From Gammaproteobacteria bacterium (GTDB lineage: Bacteria; Pseudomonadota; Gammaproteobacteria; SZUA-21), in the NCBI GenBank assembly GCA_003233075.1, contig QIKQ01000068.1, forward strand, positions 1-7,090: a stretch of 7,090 nt of DNA, read 5' to 3'. Within the stretch, counting starts at the first letter, position 1. Every line of letters starts with the position of its first letter. Below are positions 6,960 to 7,090 of the stretch, one piece after another. The position numbers and the translations under genes are program-made. Under the pieces are notes generated by a model that saw nothing but the letters and a program-made list of their open reading frames with translations, was not told where the DNA came from and ran no database searches.

Positions 6960-7090
6960 GATTGCAAGGTCATTTGGTGTGCTAAATACATGTAAATTGT
7001 TCACTGCTGTCCCGTTAACTTTTTTATCTCGATGTTTAATAGTCGCATTCACTAAACAAAATAAGTGACCGATAATATCGCTTTCGAAGC
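6960..7090 (-). pseudogene. Possible ISAs1-like transposase fragment, interrupted by IS66
   Basis: Reading the minus strand from 7088 gives an open frame containing C-L-V-N-A-T-I-K-H-R followed by DKKVNGTAVNNLHVFST (7028-6978) and P-N-D-L-A-I up to the IS66 boundary. This resembles the region of ISAs1 (H-repeat) transposases around the first catalytic aspartate, I-A-I-D-G-K-x-x-G-T, then L-H-x-x-S. In this copy the I-D-G-K core reads H-R-D-K; the bases ATCGAGATAAA look like a one-base-deleted form of a codon run for I-D-G-K, so the gene was probably already decayed. The frame runs off the window edge on one side and stops being family-like exactly at the IS66 tip on the other. The assignment is from memory of the family and is tentative. 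Confidence 0.35.

Overview
The window looks like an AT-rich bacterial chromosome segment, most likely from a gammaproteobacterium. The basis is a 609-residue, E. coli-length GlmS with all catalytic residues, a HAMP-PAS-GGDEF-EAL c-di-GMP protein of a type common in that class, and remnants of IS66-type and possibly other insertion sequences. No genus can be named from the sequence alone.

Layout. Positions 1-214 hold no convincing gene; the first ~90 bases are visibly more G+C-rich (about 54% by my count) than the rest and may be the end of an insertion sequence. From 215 to 3579, on the minus strand, lies a probable two-gene operon: an exported two-domain rhodanese (sulfurtransferase) first, then, after 14 bp, a membrane-anchored GGDEF-EAL protein. 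The downstream gene starts with GTG, and its ribosome binding site overlaps the rhodanese stop codon. Positions 3580-4061 are a 482-bp, very AT-rich divergent intergenic region carrying several -10-like boxes, a small hairpin and a possible 24-codon ORF. Positions 4062-5891 are glmS on the plus strand.

Downstream of glmS the sequence becomes a mobile-element graveyard. Three copies of the palindrome-containing repeat AAAGTATNATACTA (5931-5985), spaced 20-21 bp, abut an IS66 transposase (TnpC) that has lost its N-terminal part. It keeps its DDE residues, is interrupted by an in-frame TGA near its C terminus, and is followed by a recognisable IS66 right inverted repeat ending at 6959. Beyond that point the minus strand appears to encode a fragment of another transposase, tentatively ISAs1-like, into which the IS66 copy may have inserted.

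How the genes work together. glmS is housekeeping (amino-sugar supply for peptidoglycan and LPS). The rhodanese/c-di-GMP pair suggests a link between envelope sulfur or redox chemistry and c-di-GMP signalling, but that rests on gene arrangement only. I see no clear new defence or mobile system. The least explained items are the 20-21-bp palindromic repeat array behind glmS, the long glmS leader and the rhodanese/GGDEF-EAL pairing.
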